64,000 nucleotides of DNA from Endomychus coccineus (GCA_958510875.1 OY294067.1:259533736-259597735); one strand, 5' to 3'; positions 45,417 through 57,870 are shown, numbered from the stretch's first letter. Program-made: numbers and translations. The notes: generated from the sequence alone by a model not told the origin.

Positions 45417-47035
45417 TTTAAATCCAGTGGCGGCTCCTCGAAGGAGGCTAACGAGGGTTCAGCCTCCTCAGCAATTTATCTTAATGATCATTCTCTATTT
45501 TATTTCCTGTTTCTCTGATAATTCTTTAAATTTTACAATTAATTCCCCGTTCTCAGTAGTCATTTTCAATCTGGCAACAGTGGCCAGAGGCTAGATTCTC
45601 TATATATCTCAAACGCTAAATACGTGTGGTCAACACAGTTGCCGTTTTTCCAACCAGTTCAACTGCCATATAGGGTAAAACAGCGGATATGGCAACATTC
45701 TCTGTAGGCTAGCTTCTCGTTCGCACTCGGTCGAAATACGATTACTTCCTACCCTGCGAGCTGCGAGGCGGCGACACGAGACAAGTGCTCCGTCAGTTAT
45801 TGTTTTTGTTTCGCCACCCGAAATAAGGTTAAGTTATAATTTATCTGTTCCGTGAGTTATTTAACGTTAAAATGTGCAGTTGCTGACTTCTTAGAAAATC
45901 CATTTAGAGGATTAACATATTACAGAAAAGTGTTTCTTAAAAATAAACGGCCTCTAGCGGATTTGAAAGGATTAGTGATGACAGGTATGTTTCGAAATCG
46001 GAATACACAATAAATTATATTGCTTGCTATTTACATCTGATACAACTTCATGTTGGGGGCACTCGGGTTATGATGATTTGAAAAATTTAGCTCGTGGTAT
46101 AGACAGACATGAAAAATCGCAGGATCATATTACATCGAGTATTAAGTTTAAATTAACCGGTAAGCAGAATATAGTTAAAGGAGGGAAACATATAATTTGG
46201 TAGACAAGAAACTACATTATAAACAACTTTTTTTATGAAATTTTAGATACTATTAAAGGTCAAATTGAGATTCTATTTTCCGATTTACATGAATTGAAGT
46301 TTGTCGACTGGACGAATAGAAGATTTTTCCAATCTTTTTCAAAAGAGTTTTCCAATACACTTTTAGATAACTTAATTCTAAAATATAAATTTTTTGATAA
46401 AATAGCACTGCACAATGAATTATGGGTTATATACCTACTCGGATACAGATATTTTAGACCAGTACGACATTCACGCCGATATGATAAAATATATGATAGA
46501 CAATGATTTGCAACAAGTTTTACCTCAGTTTTATAAACCACTTTGTTTGACAGTCACCATTCCTGTCACGTCGGCATCGGTGGAGATATCATTTTCTACT
46601 CTCAAACGAATTAAAACTTACACGCGAAATACAATGGGCCGAAATCGTTTATACAATGTTAGTTTGATATCTATTGAAAAAGATTTAGTAAAACACTTAA
46701 AACAAAATGATACATTTTATGATAATATTATTAATCATTTTTCGCAAACTAAAGACCGTAGAATTCCGTTAATATATAAAAAAAGTTAGTAAAAATAATA
46801 AAAAAAAAAACAAATATGAAAAATTAAAAAAAAAAAAAATTATAAAAAATCCAAAGAAAAAAACTAACAAAAAAATTGTTTGCCAAGAGAAACTCTACAC
46901 CTCCACGTTGGTTCTTGCTTGGCAACAATCAATTTTGTCACTGAAGTAGCTGGTGCGGTCGCTGTGCAAAGGTTAAATTTATTGGCTGAATAGAGTAAAC
47001 TCTTAAAAAGTTCACGAGCCGCCACTGTTTAAATC
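45417..47035. mobile_element. hAT element with perfect 8-bp target-site duplication
   Basis: TTTAAATC at 45417-45424 and 47028-47035 flanks an element of 1603 bp (45425-47027). The ends begin CAGTGGCGGCTC and (complement) CAGTGGCGGCTCGTGAA. The CAGxG start, short TIR and 8-bp duplication are the hAT signature. The interior holds the first and last parts of a ZMYM-type hAT transposase with the middle lost. Confidence 0.93.
45895..46789 (+). pseudogene. hAT transposase (ZMYM/DUF4371 type), internally deleted
   Basis: The N-terminal piece near 45897-45995 reads NPFRGLTYYRKVFLKNKRPL. A zinc-finger (TTF/ZMYM-like) piece near 46034-46160 gives CWGHSGYDDLKNLARGIDRH. The DDE core with the DUF4371 region is missing. 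The C-terminal part (46294-46789) has LKFVDWTNRRF and then the dimerisation block CLTVTIPVTSASVEISFSTL, KRIKTYTRNTMGRNRL, ISIEKDLVKHL and HFSQTKDRRIPL up to the stop. The last 125 codons (from ATG 46415) are open. Loss of the core makes it non-autonomous. A short protein able to dimerise cannot be excluded, but there is no evidence that it is made. Confidence 0.85.
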
Positions 47036-47039
47036 TCTT

Positions 47040-47585
47040 TTTATACATACATATCTTAGTATATCATTTTCATATTCTATTTTACAAATGTAAACAATTG
47101 TTTATACATGCAATAAATACTCTACTCTACTCTGCTCTACACTATTATGATACTTACGTAAAGTACCCACAAGGTGGGACAAAGTTGGCACAAAAAGTAA
47201 AAAGTAAAAATGTAATTAAATTCTTAACCTAGGATTGCAAATTTGATAGCCTGAGGTACATTTTCAGCTCAAAGAGAAAAAAATTATAAGTTCAAAAATG
47301 GCCGTATAGACCTAGTCGGAATTTTTTTCCCAAGGACATACTCATATTTTTTTACACTTGGGAAGCTCTTAGCCTATTTTACTCAAGAATTACTGGGCAA
47401 CAAAATCAACAAATCCCTCATTCAAAAAATCACACTAACGGGAGTAAATCAAGTCTTTATCAAAAATAATTGGCAATCAGTATGAGTAAAAGTGGAATAT
47501 AAATTTAATTATCATACATAATCGAAAAATTTCAAAATGGAAAACAATAATTGACAGCTGACATTGTTTTAAATTACATAAATCT
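47040..47585. other. unassigned stretch
   Basis: AT-rich, with no gene or clear repeat. Confidence 0.35.
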
Positions 47586-47594
47586 TCCTATAAA

Positions 47595-47955
47595 AGGTTT
47601 TCGATATGATCTTCAACATTTTCTCTATCTTCTTCTAGCTCCTCAACCGTAGCTTTTTCCGGCACTTCTCTAGAGATGTCCCTACAGGCTACTCGTACAT
47701 TTCCCTTCAGGTGATCTCTACTTGTCGAGGCAGTTCTATAAGCTACATTTTCCAGAATGCAATTTAGTAAAAATCTAAGAGAGTCACGTCTGGAGACTTA
47801 GTTGGCCTTTATGTCGGTGCATTATTTTCGACCCACCTATCCGCATAATTATTATTTACTTGTAATTCGTGCCATATGCTGGAACCACATTATACCACGG
47901 AGCTTTAGTGGAATGTTTTCATGTAGGAGTGGTAAGTTGTTTTTAAAACTCGCTG
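47595..47955 (-). pseudogene. DUF4817-type transposase C-terminal fragment
   Basis: The minus strand reads IPLKLRGIMWFQHMARI (normally ...MWFQHDGAPAHF; the catalytic Asp and HxDGAP core are altered). After poor sequence comes NVAYRTASTSRDHLKGNVRV followed by ACRDISREVPEKATVEELEE, the C-terminal helix region of the same group as 41722-42572. The SPDLTPLDFFLW block is blurred. The frame is broken by stops before AYRTAS. No TIRs are found around it. Confidence 0.75.
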
Positions 47956-47959
47956 TACG

Positions 47960-48945
47960 GAGGTTAATTTGAGATTTAATTAACGACATGCCTAGGGATT
48001 ATAATTGGAATATTAGAAAACTAGGGCAACCAGATTATTTTCAAAAATAATTCTGGCAACTTTTCGGGAAAAAATGCATCTTGGTTTTGTCACAGAGTGC
48101 GTTCCAGTCTAACAAATTTCTTTGCATCGGGAACATGACGTCCAGGCTATTTGCCGCGATACAACTATTTTGTCGAGTTTCACTAAAACTAACAGTATAT
48201 CAACTTTTTCGTTAAGCTTATACATTCTAAAAGGTCCAACAAATTAGGAATATTTATTGTAAGCAATCATGGATGACAACTGACTGGAAATATTCAAATT
48301 TGCTTTCTATATGAAACAATTGCCAATTGTTTTTCATGGAAAACTTGATTTTCCCTGTTGGCGTGAGCTCTTGAATGAGCCATTTTTTGACTTTGTAACC
48401 CTGTAACGTTTTGAGCATTTTGATTATGTTTTATGTTATTTATTGAGCAAGCTAGTGAATATACAATATTACAATAATACATTCAACCCCCCAGAAAATG
48501 ATGCAACCAGAATGAGGGGAATCTAGAGATCTACGTATGAGCCATTTTATCATTTGTTTGACTCAATATTGCTCCAATGTTGCAATTTTTGATTGGTGCA
48601 TCTATAATATTGTAACTACAACCTATCTATATATAAATTGATTTTACAACTCTCAATAAGTAAAATATGAACCGATACATTTGACACAGCAGAAGTCTTA
48701 ATGATTAGGTATTACATTATTGATGCTTTCTGAGGTTCTATGGGTAATAGTAGCAATTTTACTATGTGATATAAGTTGATAATAAATAAACTTCCACAAT
48801 ACGTATAAGCTATTTTAAGATGACATAAAGCATGACAGCTCTATTTTAATACGGTAACGATTTAGAATACAATGAATTATGATTGTATGTCATAAGAAAG
48901 GTCGAATACAATATTATAGAGGCATGTATCCAATTTTCATCGTTT
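47960..48945. other. unassigned stretch
   Basis: No recognised gene or repeat. Confidence 0.35.
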
Positions 48946-48949
48946 ATTG

Positions 48950-49250
48950 GCGAAAGTCATGTTACGACGAGGGAGCATTAGGACACGTGCCATATGTAAA
49001 ACCCACGTGACTCGAGGCGGTTTCTATGCCAACTCCACACATGTCCGGTAAACACCCCTCGATGACGGTATTGGGTCGATGGGGTACAATGGACAGTGGC
49101 CCGGCCCTGGAAATACTACCACCTCGTAAAACAAATGTATAGGCGGAACGCAAGGCTTAGCGGCCATAATATTCTCCCCTAATTATATGCAGCGTGGTAC
49201 GACAGAGAAAAGGGTTGACATTCGGGATCGATGCAGTCGCTATCGAACCT
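48950..49250. promoter_or_regulatory. GC-rich island with paired E-boxes (candidate regulatory block)
   Basis: About 300 bp clearly richer in GC than the flanks. CACGTG occurs at 48984-48989 and 49004-49009, with CATATG at 48991-48996 between them. Both strands have short open frames (63 codons at 48962-49153, minus), which looks like composition rather than coding. It could be an exon of an unrecognised gene, a regulatory element or a fragment of a GC-rich repeat. Confidence 0.25.
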
Positions 49251-50095
49251 ACCCGGTATTCGTTTTGATTTTCCACCAAATCATAATAATGTGCAATTGG
49301 TATCGTTTTGTGTTCTATTTCATTTTATACGACATAAATAGATTTGTTTGAACTTAAATTTTTTGAAAGGTATTTTGATTCTTCTTATTTTTTATGTATA
49401 GTTGTATTATATGGAACAATGTATACTCTTTTGTGCGGTTTTATACAAATAGCGTTTTGAATTAATGTGAACCGGGTAGCGGAGGAAAAATGATAATTAA
49501 TATGATGAGTTGGAGCTACTTTTTGACATTTTTTAAGAACAAAAGAAATTCAGAAATGTTTATTCTACTTGCGCTGCTTTCAGTGTTACATTTACATATT
49601 TCCTAGATTTTTTCCAGACAAATTCGATGCTAAGTATTGTAATAGTGAAATTTTCATTTTTTGTCATTTTTTTTGAGATACGCCTATGTATAATTCGTTG
49701 AAGATTATAGAAGTCAATTTATTTTGTTACAAAACAAATCGTATCATGAACAATGATTTTAGTTCGAAATAAATAAATAAAACCAATGCTATAAGTCTTC
49801 CAGACAATTGAACCATTACAATTTTGAAGATTGTCCTCTCCTGTTAGGTATATGCTTTGAAAGTAAGTCATTAATACACATACGTTTTTCCAAGGAAACG
49901 TGATTTTTAAATAATTTATTGAAAATATTGTATTCTAACATAAGCAAATGGCTCACAGTTCGGGATAAGATGAACCACATATACTTAATTTTTTTAAAAG
50001 AAACATGAATCTTCTTCTGAGGAAACGAACTTACAGTTCACATTTCTATTTTGTTATTGAAATATATGAGCAATATACACCTAAATAAGTAATAA
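49250..50095. other. unassigned stretch
   Basis: AT-rich, nothing recognised. Confidence 0.35.
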
Positions 50096-50146
50096 GGGCA
50101 TGAAATATTCAATTTCTTGGATAGTAGACTTCCGCGGATAGCTAAT

Positions 50147-50280
50147 CTTGAAAATTCTTGGCTTCCGGATGGAAGTTCGAGCCTCAAGTCTGCCCTGAAG
50201 ATGCCATCTGTAATGGTTGGCGAAACGTCGGCATCAAGTCGAACTACTGTGACGCGGAATCCACACGGAAGCCAAGAGTT
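50147..50280. repeat. short inverted repeat with Penelope-type terminal phrase
   Basis: CTTGGCTTCCG near 50158 and CGGAAGCCAAG near 50266 are perfect inverted 11-mers. Between them stands CTGAAGATGCCATCTGTAAT then GGCGAAACGTCGGCATCAA. The CTGAAGATG ... CGAAACGT pattern is typical of the terminal repeats of Penelope-like elements. No RT or endonuclease is adjacent. Confidence 0.45.
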
Positions 50281-50299
50281 TTTCTTCATGTCATACATA

Positions 50300-52510
50300 T
50301 TCGTAGAATATTTTAAGGACTAATTTAACATTTTGAAGTTCAAATTTTGTAGGATAAAGTGCTTTCAAATTTAAAGAATATCCAAATTTTAACAATTAAT
50401 CATCTAGTTCATGTATTTTTTTAAAGCATAAAATGAGGCAATGTTCTTATCTTCTATAGTCGACGTTGGGATACTTCATAATTTGAATGGGTTCGAATTC
50501 AGCCAATTGTTCCTTATAAATTTGTGAATGTGAGTATACAGAATATTTTATATCCAATTCGTTCTAATTTCAAAATAATTGACAAAATTTACACTCACTT
50601 CGGTACCACTACGAGAATCTTGTTCTGTTATTGTTGTTACCATGCTCTTTCACAGGGATAATCGATATCCATTGTTTCCGAAGTTCATTATCTTTAGGAA
50701 AACTAAATATTTGAACGTTTGGCCCACTGTTATAATTTTTCATGCCAGGAGCACAATGTGTATTCGACTTAATTGTCTAACAAACGTCAGTAAACTGTAC
50801 GCAAGACACAAAACGCGGGAAGTAGCGCACTTTAATCATTCATAACACTTTTATACAAGATTATTTACAGGTAAGACCCTTTTTCAATAACATGTAATTT
50901 TCAAGAATTGTTAAATTGTAATATTCATCCCCTGTCACACCCAGTACCGTCTACGCGTCTTATTGATGACATCACACTGACGTTTGTTCTCAGCGTATAG
51001 GCCTTGTACTATAGAGTTTTTTAGCCTGAATAGTTTGAATACGCTATACCTACTCAGTTTCATATCTGCCAAGATTACTGATGATTATAGTTTATCTCAT
51101 AATTCTTTTCTTACACTTAAATATCCATGGGTGAAATTGAAATTATGCATAAGTTATATTTCGTTTCTGTAGCTCATATCTTCTTAAACGTTCTTGGAAC
51201 CGTGCAGTAACACTACGTCCTGTCTGGATTATGTATAGTGCAAGACGTCAGAGTTTGCCAGTGCGGCAAGGGAGATATAATATCTAGAATCAGAGTATAT
51301 TGGGTCGGTCGTATTGAAACATGGTTTCATCGAGAAGAGTTGTTAAAAGAATGTTTACCACTCGACAGTTATCAAGATATTATAAGCTCTGCTCAGATTT
51401 TTCTGCTAGGCGCTCTCTAAAGTCTCGAACTGTATATGCCTCAGCAGTCTTCATAACCTTTTCTTCGGTAGCTCCGAATAATATACCTAATAATAATAAG
51501 ATATATCTTGTACTCGATGTATATCAAAAATAACTTTATTTCTGTGAAAAATCCAGGTATATACTAGTGGATATAGGTCAAAACTAATTTTGTTATGTGA
51601 ATAATCGAGGTTTGGATCTTCCAAGAGACACAATTGCGAGGCTGTAAAACGTGTGGTGAAATAGATTTTCGATTATACGTTGATGTTTGCGTACCTATCC
51701 AAACTATCGCATTGTTTCAAATGAATCAAGTAGCGCAGCAACATTTCCTGTATCGCATGTTGCCCGAAGATTATTCTCCAAAAACGGAAAACAATTAAAA
51801 TTGTGCGTGTGCAATGAATGTCTTATATAAAACCGCTAAGACCAAATCTATTGAGATGGTAATCGGTAACTGAGTTGTACAAGTTGCGTGTTTGAAGCCG
51901 TCCCAACATAAGGGAAGCGCGAATGGCTTGAGCCGGACATCCGTCTCTCGTGTCCCTTCCTCCCGCTCTTTATAAATAAGAATAGATAATGCGTCGGCTC
52001 TGTCCGCACGTATTTTGAATATCTATTATGCGATGGGGTGAGGTAACATATATAAAAACGGGGTTAAATAAAAACCGTCTATTCATTTGGTGCTCAAGAA
52101 TTACATCGAGTTTGTCCCTATCTGTTTTTCATCGTAATCGTAAAAAAAAATGGGCATCTGTTTCATCATCGAACCCTCCATTGTGTGAACACCATTTCTT
52201 TAATGTATCACTTTGAAAAATAATTCATTGCCTCATCATCATATATTTAAAAATTTAGATAGATTTACATGTGGGTTCCATATGATTCATTACATTTACA
52301 TTAGGTTACATGTAAGAATTCTGGGTTTTCCAACCACTTCCGAATAGAACTTATTGGGTTGAAGATTCAGTTGTCGATGAAGTCAATATCAATTAATATG
52401 TTTATTCCATTAGAATAGTTCTTGAACGGTTAACTCATTTCAAAGTCAATAACTTGATTCAGTATGTAAGAACAGTACTAGATACCTTGCAACTAGCAAT
52501 GAACCAATGA
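50300..52510. other. unassigned stretch
   Basis: Several short frames (e.g. 50579-50845, 51238-51420) without family resemblance. Near 51930-51985 is a CT-rich block (GGACATCCGTCTCTCGTG ...) followed by a TATAAATA sequence, loosely like 18865-18905. Confidence 0.35.
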
Positions 52511-52514
52511 ATGT

Positions 52515-52930
52515 TTGTTTCTTGTAGGCTTTCTCCAGAGAATAATGATATTTGTGCAAGATAACAATGATTCGTTCTCTCATAGAGCCCATTGCTGAAC
52601 GAAAAAGTTTGCAATGTTACTGAGCTATTCTCTATCGCAGGTATACATAACCGACTAATAGACTGCTAGAGTAAACCAAAAATATTTAACGCCATCTACC
52701 ACACTAAAAAATCCAACAATGTACAACTTTGAATGATATATTTCTCAAACTTTACAAAATTTATGGGCAATGTTATAATGTTTGAATGCCAGATGGTGAC
52801 ACCAAACCCAACCAATGTAACAATTGAGAAAATAGTATTCATTAACTATTAGTTTGTAGTGTTATTGATCGAGCTAGACCAGAGTGACTTTATCATATTT
52901 ATCTGGAAAAGGCAACAAGAAACAAATATG
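52515..52930. mobile_element. MITE-like element, copy 2 (fuller copy)
   Basis: Left TTTGTTTCTTGTAGGCTTTC and right (complement TTTGTTTCTTGTTGCCTTTT) followed by CCAGA on both sides are imperfect TIRs. The interior AACAATGTACAACTTTGAAT ... GCCAGATGGTGACACCAAAC matches 38249-38340. Length about 415 bp, no coding. Confidence 0.55.
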
Positions 52931-52989
52931 CATTACTTAGGTCTCAATTGATACAATAATTCACAACTTATCATTATATTGTTATTAAA

Positions 52990-54400
52990 CAGGTTAATTT
53001 ATATATACTCCAGGTTTATTGAGCTTATTTGTTTTATCTTTAGCATTGAACAAAAAATGGGACAATTTATTTTGAGATTTAAAGCTAACTTTAAGATTAA
53101 TTTTCGATAAAATGTCTGCAATTCTTCCACTTATGGTACCAAAATATGTGAGAGAAACGTATTTTGATGAAGAATCAGAATTTTTTGAATATTTCGTAAA
53201 AGGATAGATACTTCAGTAAGTTTGATTTCTGCTTTTTTTTTACCTTTAATTTGGATACAAGCTGAGGTTGAAAACCGTTGTTAAAGGCTATAACCTTGAT
53301 TATATTCAGTTCTTCTTCCAGGTTTTCAGGAGAAGAGTAAGTGAAAAGGCTCTATGTATCACTGAGTTGTATGCTGCTCATTTGTGATTACGGGACTAAA
53401 TAATAATAAATTGGGAATAGTTGTATCTCTGTAGGTTTTCTATGAATTTTGGAAGTAATGATATTATTATAGTACGTAAGGGTAAGGCTTAGGAAATTTA
53501 TTCTGTTATCTTTCTCAGTTTCTAGAGTGAACTTAATGTTAGGATGGATATTATTAATAAATTTTTGTGATGAACCTTTGAAGAAGAATAAAACGCCATC
53601 TACATATCTGAACCAGCAAAATGAATATGTTTTTCAGCTAGAGGGCAACTCATTATAATTTCTCCAATATAAGACAGAAGAACATCTGCCAAAAGAGGAT
53701 TAATGGGATCCCATAGCTAATCCATTACTTTATGCGAAAAACTCGTTACTAAATTGACAACAATTGTTCTATTTCGGATCATGATATGGGATTTGTATGT
53801 GATTTTTATAAAATTTTACATTCATTGATGGGGGTATATTTTAAACATCGAACGATACCAAAATTCCATTTTTAAGGAGAGTTAATCTATTTATTGAATT
53901 TGAAAGTTCCAATGAGTTTTTTACTGAAAATTTAGGTTTGAAGTTACTTATATTTTTGAAAATTGAATTTAATTTTACCGCTAGATTATGTGTAGGGCTA
54001 TTGACATAGGATACTATGGGGCGGATAGGAGCATTTTGTTTGTGATGTATTATGAGGCAGTAAAGCTTAGGAGAAGATGGATTACAATTAATTAACCTAC
54101 TCTTTTCAAATCTACTATTGAATATGACTTGGCTATTTTCTACAAATTGTTTAGTTTCTAACTGAAATTGGCTTGTAGTTATTTTCTCGATTTGATTAAA
54201 TCTGATGAAATAAACGTATTCATTTGCATTAGATTTATCGGTTTTCGTAAGCATTAATTTGTTGGTTTTTATTTTATGTTTGATAGATTTTACAGCGGAC
54301 CAATCAGTGTTTCTTAATTCTGTGTTTTTATGAGGATAAAGGTGTTTATTTATATGTTTTAGTATTATTTGAATTAGGTACATTCTTCAAGGTAACTTCT
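52990..54400 (-). pseudogene. Penelope-like reverse transcriptase, decayed
   Basis: The long open part (53841-54383) contains KLMLTKTDKSNANEYVYFIR, then PSSPKLYCLIIHHKQNAPIR, PIVSYVNSPTHNLA, FSVKNSLELSNS and LVSFDV (RT motif A Asp). Downstream on the minus strand, after frame breaks, come SNGLAMGS, FCWFRYVDGVLFFFKGSS (motif C, normally YVDD; second Asp replaced by Gly), HPNIKFTLETE, INFLSLTLTYY, RKPTE and ENLEEELNIIKVIAFNNGF. It ends with TYFGTISGRIADILSKINLK and NKLNKPGVYIN near 52990, just before where the GIY-YIG domain would start. That domain is absent here. Stops, frameshifts and the mutated YVDD show it is inactive. Confidence 0.88.
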
Positions 54401-54404
54401 ATTT

Positions 54405-55350
54405 GGGCAATCGTAGTTTGAAAACCTGGAGTTATTTTCAATATGAGGTGAATATTTGAATTTGAAATTTTGAAGTATTTGAAACCTTTGCAACTAGCAA
54501 CATGATGACGTGAAAATTGCAATTACCAACAGGATCAAGTGTAACATAAATGCGGATAAACTAGTAACGAAAGATGCAGAGGACGCCTCTGTGGGGCTCG
54601 AATCTTATTCACCAACCGTCCACCCTCAGGAATCTCTGAGGAAATACTGGGATTGAGAATATTTTATGAATATATGCAGCAGATACACAGCAATATCTGT
54701 GAGGAGGGAGATTATACTTCACAGCATTTTTTTCTCTACCTACGAAGCCGTTGTTCAAGTCAGATGATAGTTATGCTGAACAGAAGCTGAGAAACACACC
54801 TCTCAACAGACTGAAGAGAAGAAAATGGGAAATTTAGGAAAAACTAGCTTGTGATATTAAAATTAATATTAATATAAGTTTGTGAAGATATATTCTCAAA
54901 TCATAATAATATGTGTTTTGAGAGATTTTTCAAAATCAAATTTTAACTCAAATATTATTGTATGATTCATTATGAGAGTTTTAATGTGACGAAAATTAAC
55001 AAAAATAAGGGATTACGATTCATTCATCAATTTCCACAAAACAAATTAAAATTTCCTATGCAACAAAGTTAAAGCTTATTTAACGTGGAATACTTTTGAT
55101 CTCTTAATCTTCTCGTAAAATTGATACTTTCTATCATATTGTTATTTGTTCCTTCAATAACGATGTGTAAGCACAAGGGCTTGAGCAATATGAGTGTTTT
55201 TATAGGAATATAATTTGACTTGGATTCTTTTGACAAAAAATATTTCAATTCTCTGGTTGTCATATTACGGATTGAAGATTTTATCCTGATGATCATCAGC
55301 AATCTAACATGCAGTTTACTATAAAAATTATTTGATGCGATATTACTATG
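54405..55350. other. unassigned stretch between two inverted Penelope remnants
   Basis: Minus-strand frame 55069-55302 (77 codons) is unrecognised. The rest shows nothing clear. Confidence 0.35.
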
Positions 55351-55354
55351 TCCA

Positions 55355-56385
55355 TTATGAAACAGGAAAGATAAAATAAATTCCTTATATCTTACCCGTA
55401 AGAATCGTAATACCTAATATCAAGTTATAGAAGACCTACTTTCACAGATGCTACTATTGCTAATTTATCCTCTAGGCCCCGTAATCACAAATTATCAGCA
55501 TACAATTCAATGATACATAGAATCTTTTCACTTCATCTCTCCACGGAAAACTTAATGAAGAATTGTATATAATCCATCAATAATGGATTTCATTTATATC
55601 CAAATTGATTGATGGAAGAAAGCAGAAAAAAGCGTACTCATTCTTTAACAAAAAAATCTGATTTCTCATCAAAATACGTTACCTTAACATATTTTGGTGC
55701 TATGAGTGAAACATAATTCAAGAGTTAGCTTCAAACCACAAAATAAATTGTCTTATATTTTGTGCAATGCTGTAGATGAAACGAATAAGTTTAATGAATC
55801 TGGAGTGTATAAATTGACCTGTTCAAACTTTTACATTGGTAGATAAAGTTGTCATATAGAAATTAGGCAGAGAGGGCCCTATGTTAAAGGACGCCCAGGG
55901 TATTATTCAAGTGAATGGTATTACTTATTTATTATTAGGATATGATTAAAGCAAAATAATATCGCATACAATATTTATGAAAAATTGACTTTTCGAGCAT
56001 ATGCTTTTGCCAATTAAGTAATCAATGGAGTAAAATAAAGCTCCCAATCTATTTCGTTTCCTAAAAATACGCCCCCAAAGATCATCCGCCCAGGGCGACC
56101 GCCACGCTTACCCAGGCCTAGGATCTAAAATTACATATGAGAAACATTTTCGATCTTTTAGACTCAATAAAAAAGATTCATTTTTCTCCAATCATATTTT
56201 AGAAACAGGACACACTTTTCCAAATTTAGATGAAGTTAAAATTTTGCATAAACAAAATAGATGTATTATATTAAACACCCAAGAATCAGTAGGCATTTTA
56301 AAAGGTATAAAAAATACCCACAGTATATTTTTAAGCTATCAATTAGACTATCTTGTACATCTCCGCATGAAAGTTTCCTAATTCC
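55355..56385 (+). pseudogene. Penelope-like element, RT end plus GIY-YIG endonuclease, interrupted
   Basis: The plus strand reads RKPTFTDATI (near 55430), RPRNHKLSAYNSMIHRIFSL and then VTLTYFGAMSE near 55680, followed by NKLSYILCNA and ESGVYKLTCSNFYIG (55800-55840). The last is the junction of the RT C-terminus with the GIY-YIG endonuclease. The frame is then interrupted at about 55865-56125 by unrelated sequence with GC-rich ends (GGACGCCCAGGGTATT ... CCGCCCAGGGCGACCGCC), probably a small insertion. The endonuclease resumes near 56130 as KITYEKHFRSFRLNKKDSFF, SNHILETGHTFPNLDEVKIL, IILNTQESVGILKGIKNTHS and LSYQLDYL, ending at 56380-56385. It is inverted relative to the minus-strand copy at 52990-54400. 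Confidence 0.8.
55865..56125. mobile_element. probable ~260-bp insertion with GC-rich ends inside the Penelope gene
   Basis: It interrupts the GIY-YIG coding sequence after YIG. The left part has GAGAGGGCCCTATG and GACGCCCAGGG, the right CGCCCAGGGCGACCGCC. The two CGCCCAGGG phrases are in direct rather than inverted orientation. I see no clean TIR or target duplication, so the class is open. Confidence 0.4.
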
Positions 56386-56474
56386 GTCATTAACTCTACC
56401 TTATTATTCTATTTTAATCATTCAACCCTGACAATGTGATTCCTATAATTCAAACTGATACACCACTTGTTAAT

Positions 56475-56530
56475 TGAAGATGATATGCTGGTTGTCGAAT
56501 CTATAGTCGTTACTGTTTCTATAATATAAG
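56475..56530. repeat. Penelope-type terminal phrase
   Basis: TGAAGATGATATGCTGGTTG followed by TCGAATCTATAGTCG lies about 90 bp after the endonuclease stop. It matches TGAAGATGACATGTTAGTTG, TCGAAACTATAGTCA at 62394-62429, so both are ends of the same family. Confidence 0.6.
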
Positions 56531-56539
56531 TGATAAAAA

Positions 56540-57870
56540 CAGAGAAATAAGTGTTTTATGATATCAAATAATAGATTTGCCATTTGGAATATTTATTTTG
56601 ATTGTGAATAACATCTGGGATCGCCTTCGTTGACACTGCACATCAAACTGTGGGTCCCGTGTTTTATAGGCTGTAAAAATTTCCTAATCTGTATTGGATA
56701 GCTACAATGAATCGGATGGATGTTCTTTCATAGAAATATAAAACAAAATTATATGATTAGATTAATTTTTGTTATATTTGTTCTTACCAATAACATAAAC
56801 GTGAGAACCTGGTATATTCAAATATATGCATGAAACCACACATCACACCTGATAAATAAAAGTAACTTTTATCAATTGTAATAATTTTCCTCAATGTTGT
56901 TCATTTCTAGGTAAGAGCGGTTGAGAATTTTGAAGAAATTAATTACATACTAGACAAAAAAGTAAGGGTGAATCAACTTTAAAAGAGGAAATCATTCTCC
57001 TCTACCATACCAGACTGTATGCAGATGCCCAGATGGCCCACAAATCAAGTATTGTCTGACACACGGGTAAAGAAAGGGTTGATGGGATCTATACCTGCCT
57101 ACTGGTGCATGAGATATTCAAATAACGACCCATTATAAGTTGTTTCCAATCTGCATATACCCAAAATGCAACCGTACATTCTGTACCTATTTTATGCGAT
57201 GCTTATCAGTGATTTTATGCGAATTAATGGAGCTTGTGATATTATTTAAAACATTCCGTTTTATTGTAATCCTTTATATATAGCCCTTAAATCATGAATA
57301 CCCTTTTTCATGTGACCATTCATGTCTGCCAATAAATCACTTATTGCCCGTTTTGAATGTGTGAAATTTTCCCAAGTGGCGATGAAATTAAACAATGCAT
57401 TTATTATAAATTCGGCATGTATAGTTGTAAGATTTTTTCATGAATAAACGTTTCTGTGAATTGTCAGTCTTTATGAACTTTCACATTATACCTTGATCCG
57501 TCCAGAATAACTATTTAATTTATACTGTTGGTAGTTCATTCAACGAGTCATTGGTATTTATTCAGGATAGAAAACAGGAGAAATATTTCCGCTAGACTTT
57601 TATACGGAAAGCATAATAAAATACAATATGTAATATTCGATAAAAGCATGTTGATTCTAGACATCAGAATTCTACGTCTCCATGACTACACTGAGGTTCA
57701 TTAGGTTCACTTTATATTCCCGATCTCACTGTTATTCAAATTGTCCAAAACTCTGTTTTCTTTTTCGCATGTTTATATTGCCATCTATATTATGTAAACT
57801 TAGACTGCAAGTTTCATTCAGATTAAAACGTAGCTGTCTAATAAAATCCAGTTATTGATAGGTTTTTGAC
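56540..57870. other. unassigned stretch
   Basis: AT-rich, nothing recognised until the LINE 3' tail. Confidence 0.35.

Noticed and set aside
48962..49153. 63-codon minus-strand frame in the GC-rich block
   Set aside because: A second frame of the same strand is equally open; no motif. Reported only as a composition anomaly.
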